Position numbers and translations under genes: made by a program
DNA from: Slackia sp. ZJ119
GTDB taxonomy: Bacteria > Actinomycetota > Coriobacteriia > Coriobacteriales > Eggerthellaceae
Reading direction: 5' to 3'
Assembly: GCF_011039175.1 (NCBI RefSeq)
Contig: NZ_JAAKEN010000005.1
Coordinates: forward strand, 62,001-126,000
DNA length: 64,000 nt
Notes under the pieces: generated by a model
Seen by the model: the letters and a program-made list of their open reading frames with translations, nothing else
The model's database searches: none
What the model was told of the DNA's origin: nothing
Part shown: positions 46,768 to 55,078 of the stretch, in pieces
Numbering within the stretch: the stretch's first letter is position 1
How the letters are laid out: every line of letters begins with the position of its first letter

Positions 46768-46808
46768 GATTTGTAAAATTTGGAGTTGTACTCCAAATGT
46801 TACAAATC
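46768..46808. promoter_or_regulatory. 41-bp near-perfect palindrome
   Basis: Arms of 19 bases (GATTTGTAA-A-ATTTGGAGT and ACTCCAAAT-G-TTACAAATC) around TGT, with one mismatch. The core TTTGGAGT-TGT-ACTCCAAA looks like an operator. There is no adjacent T-run, so a terminator is less likely. It stands between the Rpn gene and the surface-protein gene. Confidence 0.6.
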
Positions 46809-46865
46809 GTGGACGAAAGAATGGCGCCTAAGAAGGCAAAGGCGAAAAAGGGGCAGAAGATGGAT

Positions 46866-46892
46866 AGGCCCGGGAGAGGTTCTCCCGGGCCT
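46866..46892 (-). terminator. Hairpin downstream of the surface-protein gene
   Basis: AGGCCCGGGAGA (46866-46877) and TCTCCCGGGCCT (46881-46892) form a perfect 12-bp stem with a 3-nt loop. The T-run is weak on both strands. It lies about 60 bp beyond the stop of the large gene. Confidence 0.6.
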
Positions 46893-46950
46893 TCCGAAAG
46901 GTTAGCTGTCCGTCAGGTCAAGCTTCCCTATAAGGGACACATGAGTTGGA

Positions 46951-49900
46951 CTAGCGGGTAGCCGTCCACACGCCGGAGCCGTTGACCCAGTAGCGGCCGA
47001 CCCACTCGTTTTCGGCCATGGCGCCGGAGGCGTCCATGTAGTACCACTTGCCGCCGACCTGCTGCCAGCCGGTGAGCATGGCTCCGAAGGTGCCGTCGTG
47101 CTTGCTGTTCAGCAGGTACCACTCGCCGTTCACCTTGGCCCAGCCGGACTGCATGGCGCCGGACTTGTTGAAGTAGTACCAGTCGCCTCCGTCCTTCTGC
47201 CAGCCGGTGAGCATGGCGCCGTAGTGGCCCTTGTGGGACTGGTTGAGCATGTACCAGGTGCCGTCGGCGTCCTGGAACCACTTCGTGTTGGTCATCTTGC
47301 CGCTCTTCTCGAAGTGGTACCACGCGTCGCCGATCCACTTCCACTGGCCCTTGACGGCCTTGCCGTTTTCGTAGTAGGCCCAGTCGTTGCCGGAGCCGAC
47401 CCAGCCGGTCTTGCCGGCGGCGGGCTTGGCGGGAGCGGGCGTCACGGGCTTGGCCGCGGGCACGTAGTCCACGGTGGTCGAGCCGGTGTAGTTGCCGATG
47501 TAGGTGACGGCGATCTTCTTCTGGGCCGGGTTCTCGGCCGTCTTGAAGTCGACGTTCTCGGTCAGGCCCGGCACCGTCACGACCGGCGTGCCGGCCGCGG
47601 TGTAGGTGACGGTCGCGGTCTTGGGGCCGACGGCCTTCGCGATGGTGAAGGTCTTCTCGGCAGAGCCGGTCCAGCCGGCGGCCTTGTCGCCCGTCACCGT
47701 CACCTTGTAGGCGCCGGCGTCGGTGGCGTTGCCGTCCACCTTCACGTCGTAGGCCTTCGGGTCGACGACGACCTTCTTGCCGTCCGCCGTGTAGCTGACC
47801 TCGACCTTGGGCGTCTGGGCCTTGCCGTTGTAGACGGCATCCGCGACCGCGACGTCGGCCTTGGCGACGTCGTAGAGCACGTCGACGCTCTTCTCGACCG
47901 TGCCGGTGTAGTTGCCCGTGCCGGTGACGGTCGCGGCGACCGTGCCGGGAACCGTCGCGCCTTCCGCGGCGGCCGCCGTGTAGTCGGTGCCGGCCGCGAG
48001 CACGGCGTCGCCGAGCGTGACCTTCACCGCGTCGGCCAGGTCGGCGCCCGGCGCCACGGCGACGCTCTCGACGGTCGCCTTGGAGATGTCGGCCTTGGCG
48101 ATCTCGTAGGGGATCTCGATGGAGCCGGTCAGGTTGCCGTTGCGCGGCGAGAGCACGATGTAGGAGGTGCCGGCGTTCACGCCCGTGCCCTCCTTGACGG
48201 CGATGCTCAGGTCGTCATAGATATACGACAGAGGCTGCGCGGGATCACTAGCGAGCTCCTTGTTGGCCGGCTTGAACGCGGAGCCGTTCACCAGGACCTC
48301 GGGCGCCTGCTCTTCGCCGTTGTAGACCAGGTCGTCCGCGCCGTCCAGCTTGATGGACTTGCCTTCGACGTTGGACGCGTCGTTGATCTGCACCGGGGCG
48401 ATCTCGTAGGTCAGCGGGATGGAGCCGGCATAGTCGCCGATGCCCACGACCTCGACCGTCGCCGTTCCGGCGTCGGTGTTGCCGGTGTAGACGAGCTTGT
48501 ATTGGTTGTTTTCGGTCCATTCGGCGGCGCCGGCCGCGTTCGGCGTCACGGTCACGTCGGCCTCTACCTCAGCGCCGTATTCATAGATCAGCGTCTGGCC
48601 CTTGTCGACCTCGGCGGTCGCAAGCTTGGCGATGTCCTGGTTGACCGTCTTGAACGCGCCGGTGATGGTGCCGGTGAAGTTGCCCTTGCCCTCGACCACG
48701 AAGGTGTACGTAGTTGCGCCGCTGGCGTCGGTTGCGCCCTTGGTCACCTTGCCGATGGTGTAGTCGTCCTCGGTCAGTTCCACCTGCGCCCCCACGCCGG
48801 GCTTGTAGGTGACGACCGGGTTCAGCACGTCGGCCGCCGTCGGGTTCTCCGGGAAGCCGGCGGCAAGCTGCGACTGGGCCTCGGCTTCGGCGTTGTTGAG
48901 CGTCAGCTGGACCGGGGTGATCTCGAAGGGGATCTCGACGGTGCCGGAGTAGTTGCCCGTGAACGTCAGCGTGGCGGTCGCGGTGCCCTTGTCCTTGTTG
49001 TTGGCCCAGGAGATGTCGTAGTCCCAGGTCTCGTCCTTTTTCGGCTCGTCCGGCTTCTGCTTGAAGTCGTTGAGCGTGCCGGAGTTGAACTTCGCCGAAA
49101 TCGTCGGAACGGGCTCGAGCGCCGCTCCGCTGTACGGGATCGCCCAGACCTTCTTCGTGGCGTCGTAGACGACGCCGGCCGTGTTGCCGACCCAAGACAC
49201 GTTGTCCGCCGTCATAGCGAGCGGCGTGATCTCGAAGTCGAAGGACTGCGTGCCCACGTAGCCGCCGATGCCGGCAACGGTGATGGTGTACTTGCCGGCC
49301 TTGGTCAGGCGGTCGGTGCCCGCATCGGCCGCGACCTTGCCTTCGGCGTCGGTGACGGTGATCTTGTAGTTGTCGCGCTCCGCAAGGTCCTCGGTCGTGC
49401 CAGGGGTATCTTTGCTCTCCACCTGGGGAATGTTCAGAAGGCTTGCGACTTCATAGCCGTCCGGCTTGTCGGCTTCAGTATCGGACCCGGCGTAGGGCTG
49501 GCTGGCCTTCTTCAGGGAGAACTTGGGCAGGTCCTCGCCGAAGCTGTAGCCGATGGTGTCGGCGCCTTTGTACAGGCCGTTGCCGCTCGGCATGACGGTG
49601 ACCTCGCCGGTGCCCTGCACGGTGTTCAGCGGGTCGGTGACGGTGAAGGTCAGGTCGTCCAGGTTGACCGGGATTTTGGTCTCATTGAGCACCGTGCCCT
49701 TCAGGCCCGCCTTGATCTGGCTGATGACGTCGGCGCTGCGCTCGGCGTCGGTCAGGCCGGCCTTCCAGGCGAGTTTGACGCTCCCAGAAAGAGGAGCACT
49801 GTCAAGGTCTTGCCTGTTGAACTGGAAGTCGACATTGCTGGCGATGTCGGCCTGGACGGTCACGTCCAGCGTGGCGATGGGGCTGGAATTGCCGTCCATG

Positions 49901-51213
49901 GCGACGACCGCGCGATACTTGCCCGGGGCCGTCGGCGTCAGCGGCGTCTTGCCGTCCTCGGGATCGACGAGCGGGCTGCCCGCGGCGTCGGTGTAGGTCA
50001 CGCCCCAGCCAGTCGAAACCTCGGTGACGGCGCCGCCCTCGGTGGCGGCGGGAATGTACACCTGGATCGACTTTTTGATGTCTTCGGCAAGAGAGACTGG
50101 GGACTCGCCGGCGGGATTGTCGGCAACCCACGGAACCACGCCGCTCGCGCCCTCGTTCGAAGGCACGACCGTACCGCCATCGCGGTCCGCAACGAACTTG
50201 GCCTGGTAGTTGGAGGCTTGCACGATGTCGGCCGAGAGGGTCAGCGTGCCATTTTCGGTATCAGCGGCGCCTTCTTCATTGAGAGCGCCCACGAGCGTAT
50301 AGTTCTTTTTACCTTCATCGGTCAACGTGACTTTAACGGGCACAACGCCGGGCTTCTTGAATACGTCGCTTTCATTGGTAAGCTGTTCGCCCGGGTCGCC
50401 CGCCGTCGTATCGCTGTACTCAACCGCAATATCTGCTGGTTCGCCCAGCAGGTTGACCATCCCCGTGGTGTTGCCTTCCAAAGACACTTCAGCCTTGGTG
50501 GCCTTCGCCAGTTTTTCAGGCGTGCTCGCCCCCACGTATCCGGTGGCAACCTTGATGGCATCCTTCGTGATGGGTGCCCTGTTGACAACGATCTTGTCAG
50601 GAGTCTTCGTAGTTAAAAGCGAACCTCTAGGATCAAGCTTATTCGTCGAAGTGTCCACCTTCGGCGCGTTATCGGCTTCAAGAACGGTAGCAGTGACAGC
50701 ATAGCCCTCTTCATTGGCATTCTTAACGGTTATAGAAGAGCCGTCAGTAGCAACTTTAGCATCTTCATCTGTTGAGCCCAACTTAAATAGCGATGGATCG
50801 AGTTGGAAGGTCTCGGTGACTGACGTAGCACGGGTAGCAGGCGTATAGGTGACAGCCACCTCCACCGTGAATTGGTCTTTTGCAAATTTCTGATCCGCCG
50901 CATTGTAGACAGTAGCGGGGCATTCCACCGTCAACGCAAAGATCGCATCCTTCTGCTCAGCAGCCTCAGCGTACTGGGCAACCGGCGAAGTAGTGTCGCC
51001 GGCAGCTGGTTCCCAAGCATCGATGACCGGAACAGAAACTTCTTCTTCCGCAGGAGTATCTTCAGCCGCATAAGCCGGCGTCGCCTCCATCGCCGCCTGG
51101 GATAGGGCGACAGCCGGGGTCATACCGAGGGCGAGGGTGCCTGCCAGGATGACAGACAGCACCTTATTGCCGCCGCGGTAAGCGCTCGGCGCAATAGGTT
51201 CAATTTTCGACAT
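46951..51213 (-). CDS. Large secreted surface protein with Ig/MBG-like repeats and C-terminal cell-wall-binding repeats
   Basis: A 1420-residue exported protein. Residues 1-49 form a signal peptide (VLSVILAGTLALGM...AYA-AE). The middle (about 60-1260) is a series of beta-sandwich modules repeatedly ending in GxGNYTGTV-type strands followed by EIxPxQ/EIAKAD, as in MBG/YDG bacterial Ig-like domains. Residues about 1270-1420 carry aromatic repeats of the choline/glucan-binding (CW_binding_1) type: GWVGSGNDWAYYENGKAV, GWQKDGGDWYYFNKSGAM, GWAKVNGEWYLLN, GGKWYYMDASGAM. There is no sortase motif. An adhesin or wall-matrix role is inference. The ATG at 51213 has GAGAAAGG upstream. Confidence 0.88.
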   Translation of the reverse strand: MSKIEPIAPSAYRGGNKVLSVILAGTLALGMTPAVALSQAAMEATPAYAAEDTPAEEEVSVPVIDAWEPAAGDTTSPVAQYAEAAEQKDAIFALTVECPATVYNAADQKFAKDQFTVEVAVTYTPATRATSVTETFQLDPSLFKLGSTDEDAKVATDGSSITVKNANEEGYAVTATVLEADNAPKVDTSTNKLDPRGSLLTTKTPDKIVVNRAPITKDAIKVATGYVGASTPEKLAKATKAEVSLEGNTTGMVNLLGEPADIAVEYSDTTAGDPGEQLTNESDVFKKPGVVPVKVTLTDEGKKNYTLVGALNEEGAADTENGTLTLSADIVQASNYQAKFVADRDGGTVVPSNEGASGVVPWVADNPAGESPVSLAEDIKKSIQVYIPAATEGGAVTEVSTGWGVTYTDAAGSPLVDPEDGKTPLTPTAPGKYRAVVAMDGNSSPIATLDVTVQADIASNVDFQFNRQDLDSAPLSGSVKLAWKAGLTDAERSADVISQIKAGLKGTVLNETKIPVNLDDLTFTVTDPLNTVQGTGEVTVMPSGNGLYKGADTIGYSFGEDLPKFSLKKASQPYAGSDTEADKPDGYEVASLLNIPQVESKDTPGTTEDLAERDNYKITVTDAEGKVAADAGTDRLTKAGKYTITVAGIGGYVGTQSFDFEITPLAMTADNVSWVGNTAGVVYDATKKVWAIPYSGAALEPVPTISAKFNSGTLNDFKQKPDEPKKDETWDYDISWANNKDKGTATATLTFTGNYSGTVEIPFEITPVQLTLNNAEAEAQSQLAAGFPENPTAADVLNPVVTYKPGVGAQVELTEDDYTIGKVTKGATDASGATTYTFVVEGKGNFTGTITGAFKTVNQDIAKLATAEVDKGQTLIYEYGAEVEADVTVTPNAAGAAEWTENNQYKLVYTGNTDAGTATVEVVGIGDYAGSIPLTYEIAPVQINDASNVEGKSIKLDGADDLVYNGEEQAPEVLVNGSAFKPANKELASDPAQPLSYIYDDLSIAVKEGTGVNAGTSYIVLSPRNGNLTGSIEIPYEIAKADISKATVESVAVAPGADLADAVKVTLGDAVLAAGTDYTAAAAEGATVPGTVAATVTGTGNYTGTVEKSVDVLYDVAKADVAVADAVYNGKAQTPKVEVSYTADGKKVVVDPKAYDVKVDGNATDAGAYKVTVTGDKAAGWTGSAEKTFTIAKAVGPKTATVTYTAAGTPVVTVPGLTENVDFKTAENPAQKKIAVTYIGNYTGSTTVDYVPAAKPVTPAPAKPAAGKTGWVGSGNDWAYYENGKAVKGQWKWIGDAWYHFEKSGKMTNTKWFQDADGTWYMLNQSHKGHYGAMLTGWQKDGGDWYYFNKSGAMQSGWAKVNGEWYLLNSKHDGTFGAMLTGWQQVGGKWYYMDASGAMAENEWVGRYWVNGSGVWTATR

Positions 51214-51602
51214 AAGCTAACCTTTCTCGAAATGCTTTGTCTTTTGAACATAAATATTCAGTTCGACCGACGGACAGCCTTTCACTTCTATCCGCAAGCC
51301 ATAATTCGCGGGCTAGTATCTCACATGCAACCGGGTTTCTGCCCAACTTTTTCGCAATTCCCCAAGCCAGCCAAAGAACCCCACGTCAACCCGCCATCCC
51401 CCGCCCACTTTTGTGGACATACTGTGAACGAACCGACACCATCAGTCCAAAATCGTCCCACACCCCGGAGTTGACAGACGGGGGCTAGCAGACAGGACGG
51501 AGTTTCCGTCACGCCGGCAAGCCGGCCTGTCAGCCCCTCAAACCCCCTTCGGCAACCAACCGCACCAGCAGGGCGGAGCAACGTCCACCCCGCAGCAGGC
51601 GG
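51214..51602. other. Upstream region of the surface-protein gene, no gene supported
   Basis: AT-richer near the start codon, then ordinary sequence leading into the repeat array. I see no clean promoter pair for the surface gene. Frames here lack start signals. Confidence 0.5.
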
Positions 51603-51876
51603 TTCCGCCGCGGCGGCGCAGCTTTGGTCCCAGCCAAAGGCTTCTCGAGACCTCGGCTCGAGAAGCCGACGCGTCAAAGCGGAGCCGTCGCGGCGGAAGC
51701 GCCGTCCCACGGCTTCGCGACGATTTCGCAAGCCCCTCGAACCTTCCCGGCAATTCCAAGCGCCTGGCGGCCCCACAGGCCGGCGAAGCCTCGTCGCCCC
51801 CGGGCGACACGTCGATGCGCTACAATGTCAAAGCGGGACGGGCGGGGCTGCTTCTTCTTCCGAGAGGAGGCGTGCT

Positions 51877-51957
51877 ATGGTCACGTGGCCTGAGTTGTTG
51901 ACTCTGTTGTTGCTGATCATCGCGGCCGTGAAGCTCGGGAAGTCTCTGGGCGAGTAG
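51877..51957 (+). CDS. 26-aa hydrophobic peptide, copy 1 (candidate type I toxin)
   Basis: The peptide reads MVTWPELLTLLLLII, then AAVKLGKSLGE: one membrane helix with a short charged end. GAGAGGAGG lies upstream. A CTTCTTC tract before it can pair fully with GAGGAGG, so the ribosome-binding site may be masked in the mRNA. A -10 TACAAT is at 51821-51826. Size, hydrophobicity, masking and the antisense promoter match type I toxins; no homology was checked. Confidence 0.65.
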   Translation: MVTWPELLTLLLLIIAAVKLGKSLGE

Positions 51958-52071
51958 CCTGAGATGGAAAGAGAAAGGCCGCCCCCCAAGCTGGAAAGCG
52001 GCTCTTCAATCACAATAGGCAGAGTATTGTGAAGCAGCCGCCCGATAGCCGCGGGTTGCCGCCTGTCCCGT

Positions 52072-52099
52072 ATTGTAGCAAAGTTCGACCGGTTTACAA
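52072..52099 (-). promoter_or_regulatory. Antisense promoter, repeat unit 1
   Basis: Minus-strand TTGTAA (52099-52094), 16 bp, TACAAT (52077-52072). The transcript would run back toward the peptide gene through the TATTGTG/CACAATA hairpin and GCCGCTTTCC region, so it could pair with the 3' part of the peptide mRNA. Confidence 0.6.
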
Positions 52100-52410
52100 C
52101 CCCCGTCTGCGCGGCATCAAGCGCCCGCTCAGGCGCTTCCGCCGCGGCGGCGCAGCTTTGGTCCCAGCCAAAGGCTTCTCGAGACCTCGGCTCGAGAAGC
52201 CGTCGCGTCAAAGCGGAGTCGTCGCGGCGGAAGCGCCGTCCCACGGCTTCGCGACGATTTCGCAAGCCCCTCGAACCTTCCCGGCAATTCCAAGCGCCTG
52301 GCGGCCCCACAGGCCGGCGAAGCCTCGTCGCCCCCAGGCGACACGTCGATGCGCTACAATGCCCAAGCGGGGCGGGCGGGGCTGCTTCTTCTTTCGAGAG
52401 GAGGCATGCC

Positions 52411-52491
52411 ATGGTTACGTGGCCTGAGTTGTTGACTCTGCTGCTGCTGATCGTCGCGGCCGTGAAGCTCGGGATGTCGATAGGCGAATAG
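52411..52491 (+). CDS. 26-aa hydrophobic peptide, copy 2
   Basis: Reads MVTWPELLTLLLLIV, then AAVKLGMSIGE. It differs from copy 1 at four residues while many silent third positions also vary. The same GAGAGGAGG and CTTCTT leader are present; TACAAT is at 52355-52360. Confidence 0.65.
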   Translation: MVTWPELLTLLLLIVAAVKLGMSIGE

Positions 52492-52603
52492 ACCTGCGAT
52501 GAAAAGAGAAAGGCCGCCCCAAGCTGGAAAGCGGCTCTTCAATCACAATAGTCCTGGTATTGTGAAGCAGCCGCCCGATAGCGCGGGCTGCCGCCTGTCC
52601 CGT

Positions 52604-52631
52604 ATTGTAGCAAAGTTCAACCGGTTTACAA
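52604..52631 (-). promoter_or_regulatory. Antisense promoter, repeat unit 2
   Basis: Same TTGTAA (52631-52626), 16 bp, TACAAT (52609-52604), facing peptide copy 2. Confidence 0.6.
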
Positions 52632-52903
52632 CCCCCGTCTGCGCGGCATCGAACGCCCGCCCAGACGCTTAGCCACGTCGGCAGGGCAGAGCAACACCAA
52701 CCCTGCGGCAGGCGGTTCCGCCGCGGCGGCGCAGCCGAGGTCAAGCCAAAGGAGCGCCGAGACCTTGGCTCGGCGCGACGACGCGTCGAGGCGAAGCCGC
52801 CACGGCGGAAGCGCCGTCCGACGACTCCGGACGACACGTCGATGCGTTACAATATCCAAGCGGGACGGGCGGGGCTGCTTCTTCTTTCGGGAGGAGGCAT
52901 GCT

Positions 52904-52984
52904 ATGGTCACGTGGACTGAGTTGCTGACTCTGCTGCTGTTGATCGTCGCGGCCGTGAAGCTCGGGATGTCGATAGGCGAGTAG
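52904..52984 (+). CDS. 26-aa hydrophobic peptide, copy 3
   Basis: Reads MVTWTELLTLLLLIV, then AAVKLGMSIGE, differing from copy 2 only by Thr for Pro5. Conserved leader with GGGAGGAGG; TACAAT is at 52848-52853. Confidence 0.65.
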   Translation: MVTWTELLTLLLLIVAAVKLGMSIGE

Positions 52985-53097
52985 CCTGCGATGGAAAGAG
53001 AAAGGCCGCCCCCCAAGCTGGAAAGCGGCTCTTCAATCACAATAACTAGCCTATTGTGAAGCAGCCGCCCGATGGCGCGGGTTGCCGCCTGTCCCGT

Positions 53098-53125
53098 ATT
53101 GTAGCAAAGTTCGACCGGTTTACAA
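53098..53125 (-). promoter_or_regulatory. Antisense promoter, repeat unit 3
   Basis: Same TTGTAA (53125-53120), 16 bp, TACAAT (53103-53098), facing peptide copy 3. Confidence 0.6.
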
Positions 53126-53456
53126 CCCCCGTTTGCGCGGCATCGAACGCCCGCTCAGACGCTTAGCCACGTCGGCAGGGCGGAGCAACGTCAACCCCGC
53201 AGCAGGCGCTTCCGCCGCGGCGGCGCAGCCGAGGTCAAGCCAAAGGAGGCCGGACCCATTGGCTCGGGCGCGACGACGCGTCGCCCGTGGAACCTCCAGG
53301 CGCCCGGCCTTGCCGCTCCAGGCCCTCGTCGCGTGCAGAGGCACGCTTCCTCGGCCCTTCCCGGCAATTCCGAGCACCTGGCGGCCCCACGGGTCGGCGA
53401 AGCCGCCACGGCGAAAGCGCCGTCCCACGGCTTCGCGATGACGGCTTCCGCGCCCC

Positions 53457-54020
53457 CTACTTTCCGCGCTTGACGTGCTCAGGACGCAGGCAGACAGCCC
53501 CTTTGGGGCGCTCGGCGTCGGTCATGCGGGTGTTGAGTTCGGCGGCGAACTCGTCAAGCGAGATGCCGTAGCGCTCGAGCACGACCATGAGGTGGTAGAC
53601 CACGTCGGCGGCCTCGTAGCGCAAATGGTCGACGGCCGCGTCGTATTCCGGCGGCAGCTGGACGGCCAGCTCGTCAGGGTCAAAAGCGTGGCCGGCCGCG
53701 CCGGCAGTCTCGGCCGATGCCGAAGTTTCGGCGCCCTCCCCCCCTTTGGCCGCACAAGCGCTCTCAAACGCCACAGCGGCTGCGATAGAGCTGGTGGCCC
53801 ACGCTTCCACGTCCTTCGCCGCAAGCGCCACTTCGCCCGCCTCTTCCATGACCTTCTTCAACACCTTGTCCGGCGATGCCGCAAGCAAACGATGCGTGTA
53901 GCTTTCCTCGCCCGCGTCGCGCCTGTCGGCGATGGTCGCGGCCAGCGCCTCCAGCGTCGCGCCGATCTGGGACGCCGGCGCCTCTTCGCCGTCGGGAACA
54001 GAGATTTTGCCGTCTGCCAT
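53457..54020 (-). CDS. hisE: Phosphoribosyl-ATP pyrophosphatase, with Ala/Ser-rich insert
   Basis: It hydrolyses phosphoribosyl-ATP to phosphoribosyl-AMP, the second step of histidine synthesis. From the ATG at 54020 it has 187 residues against the usual ~90-110. The MazG-like metal motif is split: SYTHRLLAASPDKVLKKVMEE-AGEVALAAKD (41-70) and DHLRYEAADVVYHLMVVLER (131-150). Between them an insert (about 88-128) is rich in Ala, Ser and Gly. A C-terminal extension follows residue 165. No other his gene is nearby. Confidence 0.88.
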   Translation of the reverse strand: MADGKISVPDGEEAPASQIGATLEALAATIADRRDAGEESYTHRLLAASPDKVLKKVMEEAGEVALAAKDVEAWATSSIAAAVAFESACAAKGGEGAETSASAETAGAAGHAFDPDELAVQLPPEYDAAVDHLRYEAADVVYHLMVVLERYGISLDEFAAELNTRMTDAERPKGAVCLRPEHVKRGK

Positions 54021-54109
54021 GGTCTCCCTTTCTTGTTCGCGGCGACGTTCGGCCGCCTTCGCGCGGCCGGCCGCTTTCATCGCACGCCCGTTTTCGTCTT
54101 GTCGTCGCG

Positions 54110-54952
54110 TCACAACCGCGGCATGATCTTTTTCTGGATGACCTCGTCGATCTCTTCCAGGTCGATCTCGTTGCCCGTCGCAAACAGGTATATCATGCGG
54201 TTCCACTCGCACATGCCCGCGCTTTCGTAGATCTGGCGGCGCGACTTGAAGCCCTCGACGTAGCCCGGATCGTCCATCATGCCGCAAAACTCCAGGTAGA
54301 ACTCGTCGCCGTTGCGGTCTTGGAACGTGAAGTCGGGCGCCATTTCGCAGCCGCCGACCGTGATTACCTGCTCGTAGCGGTATGGGACCTGGAAGCGGGC
54401 CAGGCGCTCGGCGATGAGCAGCTCGGATTTCGAGCGCATCATGGTGCCGTTGGACGCGCGCAACGTCAGGCTTTCGGGGTATTTCTGCGAGCGCTCGTAC
54501 GGCTCGCGAGCCCACTGCTCGTGCTGGACCAGGCGGCGGTTCATGTCTTCGTCGATGCCGAGGAGCACGAGCGCGACCCGGGTGTTTTCCAGCTGGTCGG
54601 TGGGAAGGCCGGCAAAGGCCTTGCCCAGGCGGGCGTTGATGTGCTCGGTGTCGCAGGGCACGTAGTCCGCCTGCGCCCGGGTGATGGCGGCCAGATTGCC
54701 CTCAAGGATGTCCTGGGCGGCTTCCAGGTAGCCTTTGCGAGCCATCGCCTGCAAGACGGCCGGCTTCTTGCCGATGCCCTTGCGGCGGTAGGTGCCGTCC
54801 AGGTCGCAATACGCCTGGTAGTAATGCGGGCGGCCGTTTTTGTCGTGCCAGCAGATGAGGTTGCCGTCGGGCAGCATCGACAGCTCGGCCTTGCAGGTGA
54901 TCAGGGCTTCTTCGGTCAGTTCGGCAAGCTTGTGGAACGGGTCGGCAATCAT
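54110..54952 (-). CDS. Uncharacterised protein with a nuclease-fold-like C-terminal domain
   Basis: A 280-residue cytoplasmic protein; start ATG at 54952 with AAAAAGGAG upstream. The N-terminal part is helical and charged. The C-terminal ~120 residues (from MRSKSELLIAERLARF) contain PDFTFQDRNGDEFYLEFCGM and a later IYLFATGNE strand, resembling PD-(D/E)XK endonuclease folds, but the usual catalytic Lys after the Glu is not evident. I do not recognise a named family. It lies 89 bp upstream of hisE. Confidence 0.75.
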   Translation of the reverse strand: MIADPFHKLAELTEEALITCKAELSMLPDGNLICWHDKNGRPHYYQAYCDLDGTYRRKGIGKKPAVLQAMARKGYLEAAQDILEGNLAAITRAQADYVPCDTEHINARLGKAFAGLPTDQLENTRVALVLLGIDEDMNRRLVQHEQWAREPYERSQKYPESLTLRASNGTMMRSKSELLIAERLARFQVPYRYEQVITVGGCEMAPDFTFQDRNGDEFYLEFCGMMDDPGYVEGFKSRRQIYESAGMCEWNRMIYLFATGNEIDLEEIDEVIQKKIMPRL

Positions 54953-55078
54953 GGCGGGCTCCTTTTTCGCGAGGCGGGCGGCAGGCAGGGCCGCTGCGGC
55001 GCACAGGGCGGCCGAAGCCGAGGCCGAGGCGCCTGGTGACACGCCCGAATGCGTCGCGATGTCTGTTATTGTAACGAT

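Larger units (their letters stand above)
51603..53440. repeat. Direct-repeat array: three ~0.5-kb units plus a partial fourth
   Basis: Units begin at about 51603, 52137, 52716 and 53210, each opening with TTCCGCCGCGGCGGCGCAG. Units 1-3 contain, in order, a GC-rich block, TACAAT, GGAGG plus a 26-codon gene, a conserved GAAAGCGGCTCTTCAATCAC hairpin region and an antisense promoter. Units 1 and 2 share the longest upstream block (CAGCTTTGGTCCCAGCCAAAGG...); units 3 and 4 share CAGCCGAGGTCAAGCCAAAGGA. The fourth lacks the peptide gene and runs into the hisE 3' end. Confidence 0.85.

Noticed and set aside
51321-52427. Several 70-190 codon frames in the toxin-like array, repeated between units
   Set aside because: They are similar because the DNA is repeated; they lack ribosome-binding sites and read as Arg/Ala/Pro low complexity.
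51603-53440. CRISPR array
   Set aside because: The repeats are ~0.5 kb with long diverged units, not short repeats with unique spacers, and no cas gene is present.
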